Below are positions 6,275 through 7,402 of a DNA stretch of 7,402 bases, piece after piece. The stretch is from NCBI GenBank assembly GCA_019416775.1, contig DXWR01000016.1, positions 1 to 7,402 on the forward strand, read 5' to 3'. The translations under genes were made by a program, and so were the position numbers. The stretch comes from Oscillospiraceae bacterium. Its GTDB lineage: Bacteria > Bacillota > Clostridia > Oscillospirales > Ruminococcaceae. The first letter of the stretch is position 1; the number at the start of each line of letters is the position of its first letter. The notes beneath the pieces are model-generated. The model was not told where the DNA came from. It did no database searches and was given only the letters and a program-made list of their open reading frames with translations.

Positions 6275-7134
6275 CCCAACCGCTCCTTTAGGGCGTTGGC
6301 CAGCTTGATCCAGCCTTCAAAGGGCACTGCTTCCGCTCGAACGGTCAGAGGCAGTCCGGCTTGTGTTAGGGCCTGCTGCACCTGTTCTTTGGGCAGATGG
6401 AGGGCGCTGCTCAACGGGTTGGCCAGGGTTTTCCGACGTTGGCCAAAACCTGCCCGAACGGCGGTAAAGAGCAGTTTTTCGTCTGCTACCCCGTAGTCGG
6501 GGTTGGGGTTGACATCCAAGCGGATCACTGCGGAATCCACCTTGGGCGCGGGAAAAAAGCTGCCCCGGTTCACCGGAAAAAGCTGCCGGGGAGTGCTGTA
6601 ATACCGCACTGCAAAGGTGACTGCGCCACATTCCCGGCTGCCGGGCTGGGCACAGAGCCGGGCCGCCGCCTCCTTTTGCACCATTACAGTGATGGCTTGT
6701 AAGGGCAGCCGCTGCTCCAGAAGCATCATCAGAATGGGGCTGGTAATATAATAGGGCAGGTTGGCACAAACGCATACCGGCCGGTCTCCAAATTGTTGGT
6801 TCAGCAGGGCGGGAAGGTCCACCTTCATCACATCTCCTAAAATCACCGAGACGTTTTCATACTCCGATAGGCTTTCCTCCAGTACCGGCAGCAGCCGCTG
6901 GTCGATCTCCACCACCGCTACTTTGGCAGCCCGGCGGGCCAGCTGTTGGGTCAGCACTCCCACCCCGGCGCCGATTTCCAACACCCCCCAGTCCGGACTG
7001 TCAATTCCCAGCTGGGCCATTTTAGGGCACACTGCGGGATTGATGAGAAAATTCTGCCCCAGGGCCTTGGAAAAGGAAAACCCGTGGCGCTCCAATAGGG
7101 AGCGGATCACTGCTGGATTGGATAAATTGTCCAT
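6271..7134 (-). CDS. rsmA: 16S rRNA (adenine1518-N6/adenine1519-N6)-dimethyltransferase RsmA (KsgA)
   Basis: SAM-dependent enzyme that dimethylates two adjacent adenines in the 3'-terminal helix of 16S rRNA late in 30S assembly; loss of the modification gives kasugamycin resistance. The 287 residues match the family's length. Motifs in order: LGQNFL (25-30, N-terminal family signature), SAM-binding motif I EIGAGVGVLT (53-62), VEID (75-78, acidic residue for the SAM ribose), GD (100-101), and the catalytic motif NLPYYI (125-130), followed by the helical C-terminal RNA-binding domain with VPFEGWIKLA near the end. The start is ATG at 7134-7132 with AAGGAGG (7147-7141) six bases upstream. It is the first gene of an rsmA-hemW operon and its TGA overlaps the hemW ATG. 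No truncation or missing motif is seen. Confidence 0.96.
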   Translation of the reverse strand: MDNLSNPAVIRSLLERHGFSFSKALGQNFLINPAVCPKMAQLGIDSPDWGVLEIGAGVGVLTQQLARRAAKVAVVEIDQRLLPVLEESLSEYENVSVILGDVMKVDLPALLNQQFGDRPVCVCANLPYYITSPILMMLLEQRLPLQAITVMVQKEAAARLCAQPGSRECGAVTFAVRYYSTPRQLFPVNRGSFFPAPKVDSAVIRLDVNPNPDYGVADEKLLFTAVRAGFGQRRKTLANPLSSALHLPKEQVQQALTQAGLPLTVRAEAVPFEGWIKLANALKERLG

Positions 7135-7173
7135 GCTGTACCTCCTTGCGTCGGTTGAAATGGATTACAACCC

Positions 7174-7203
7174 ATTGTACCACAAACCTAGGTCATGGTG
7201 CAA
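7174..7203 (-). promoter_or_regulatory. Promoter of rsmA-hemW with extended -10
   Basis: On the minus strand: TTGCAC (7203-7198), an 18-bp spacer ending in TGG, and TACAAT (7179-7174). The TGn directly before the -10 hexamer makes it an extended -10 promoter. Transcription would start near 7167, leaving a leader of about 33 bases before the rsmA ATG. Confidence 0.6.
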
Positions 7204-7220
7204 AAAAATTTCAAAAGGGC

Positions 7221-7249
7221 TTGACAAGCTGCGGCTTGCTGTGTATACT
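7221..7249 (+). promoter_or_regulatory. Near-consensus sigma-A promoter of the right-edge gene
   Basis: TTGACA (7221-7226), a 17-bp spacer, and TATACT (7244-7249). The start would be near 7256, about 47 bases before ATG 7303. It diverges from the rsmA promoter; only 17 bp separate the two -35 hexamers, and this gap is A-rich (7202-7216), so it could act as an upstream element for both. Confidence 0.8.
7225..7238. repeat. Imperfect palindrome in the promoter spacer
   Basis: CAAGC (7225-7229) and GCTTG (7234-7238) are inverted around TGCG, overlapping the last two bases of the -35 box. The position would suit a second operator, but 5-bp arms arise easily by chance. Confidence 0.3.
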
Positions 7250-7251
7250 GT

Positions 7252-7290
7252 CAATTATCCGGTTTCGTATTGTATGATTTCGGATAATTG
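7252..7290. promoter_or_regulatory. 10-bp inverted repeat from start site to ribosome binding site, candidate operator
   Basis: CAATTATCCG (7252-7261) and CGGATAATTG (7281-7290) are perfect inverted copies with centres 29 bp apart, close to three helical turns. The left arm covers the predicted transcription start near 7256; the right arm ends on the first G of the Shine-Dalgarno sequence (GGAGG, 7290-7294). As DNA it could be a two-site operator for a dimeric regulator, plausibly the product of the gene it precedes. An mRNA hairpin is less likely, because about four bases of the left arm would not be transcribed. Confidence 0.55.
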
Positions 7291-7302
7291 GAGGCTGCTA
7301 TC

Positions 7303-7402
7303 ATGAACCAAGAAACGGAAACGCCTAAGACGTTGGCGGATTTTCGGGAAGCCACCATGGAATTGGACCATACCTATGCCCGGTTTCCGAAAGCCTGTGG
7401 AT
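7303..7402 (+). CDS. Start of an unidentified protein, possibly a MarR-type regulator (3' end outside window)
   Basis: Only 33 complete codons are visible, starting at ATG 7303 with GGAGG (7290-7294) eight bases upstream. The peptide begins MNQETETPKTLADFREATME and continues with LDHTYARFPKACG. A polar N-terminal helix leading into a segment like L-x-x-x-Y-A-x-x-x-K-A-x-G resembles the first dimerisation helix of MarR-family winged-helix regulators, where the protein would continue towards a DNA-binding domain. The strong promoter with an inverted repeat over the start site fits an autoregulated repressor. No DNA-binding helix is within the window, so the family call is tentative, though the gene itself is well supported by promoter, ribosome binding site and start codon. 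Confidence 0.6.
   Translation, partial: MNQETETPKTLADFREATMELDHTYARFPKACG

Noticed and set aside
6761..7306. Plus-strand open frame of 181 codons opposite rsmA
   Set aside because: It is antisense to a clear rsmA with all family motifs and runs through both divergent promoters.

Overview
The window looks like chromosomal core-genome DNA from a moderately GC-rich Firmicute, most likely a Clostridia/Oscillospiraceae-type organism. This is inferred from strong AGGAGG-type ribosome binding sites, sigma-A-like promoters with 17-18 bp spacers, a lipoprotein with Firmicutes-style folding-factor architecture, and the pth-mfd-lipoprotein gene order. No transposase, integrase, CRISPR array, tRNA, rRNA or phage gene was found. 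No clearly new multi-gene system is visible; the interest is in one broken or miscalled gene and two unusual regulatory regions.

Left block, plus strand (2-5099): the 3' end of pth (peptidyl-tRNA hydrolase), then mfd (transcription-repair coupling factor) 36 bp downstream, evidently in one operon. mfd is split into two overlapping reading frames by what looks like a 2-base loss at 3215-3218. The site falls exactly on the invariant Arg of the TRG motif that couples ATP hydrolysis to translocation. Restoring two G bases gives an intact protein of about 1157 residues, a normal Mfd length. A 186-bp gap follows with a sigma-A promoter, a perfect 11+11 bp palindrome across the -10 box and start site, and four more short perfect hairpins. 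It leads into a lipoprotein of 373 residues with a SurA/PrsA-like layout whose parvulin domain lacks the expected catalytic residues. A bidirectional terminator (5105-5160) closes this block.

Right block, minus strand (7203-5162): rsmA/ksgA (16S rRNA dimethyltransferase) and hemW (radical-SAM-family heme chaperone) form a tightly coupled pair with ATGA stop/start overlap, ending in the shared terminator. rsmA has its own promoter with an extended -10.

Right edge, plus strand (7221-7402): a near-consensus promoter (TTGACA-17-TATACT) diverges from rsmA and drives a gene of which only 33 codons are present, tentatively a MarR-type regulator. Its leader carries a 10-bp inverted repeat running from the predicted start site to the ribosome binding site, a layout that suits autoregulation.

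Functionally the window combines translation housekeeping (pth, rsmA), DNA repair at stalled transcription (mfd), extracytoplasmic protein folding (lipoprotein) and heme handling (hemW).
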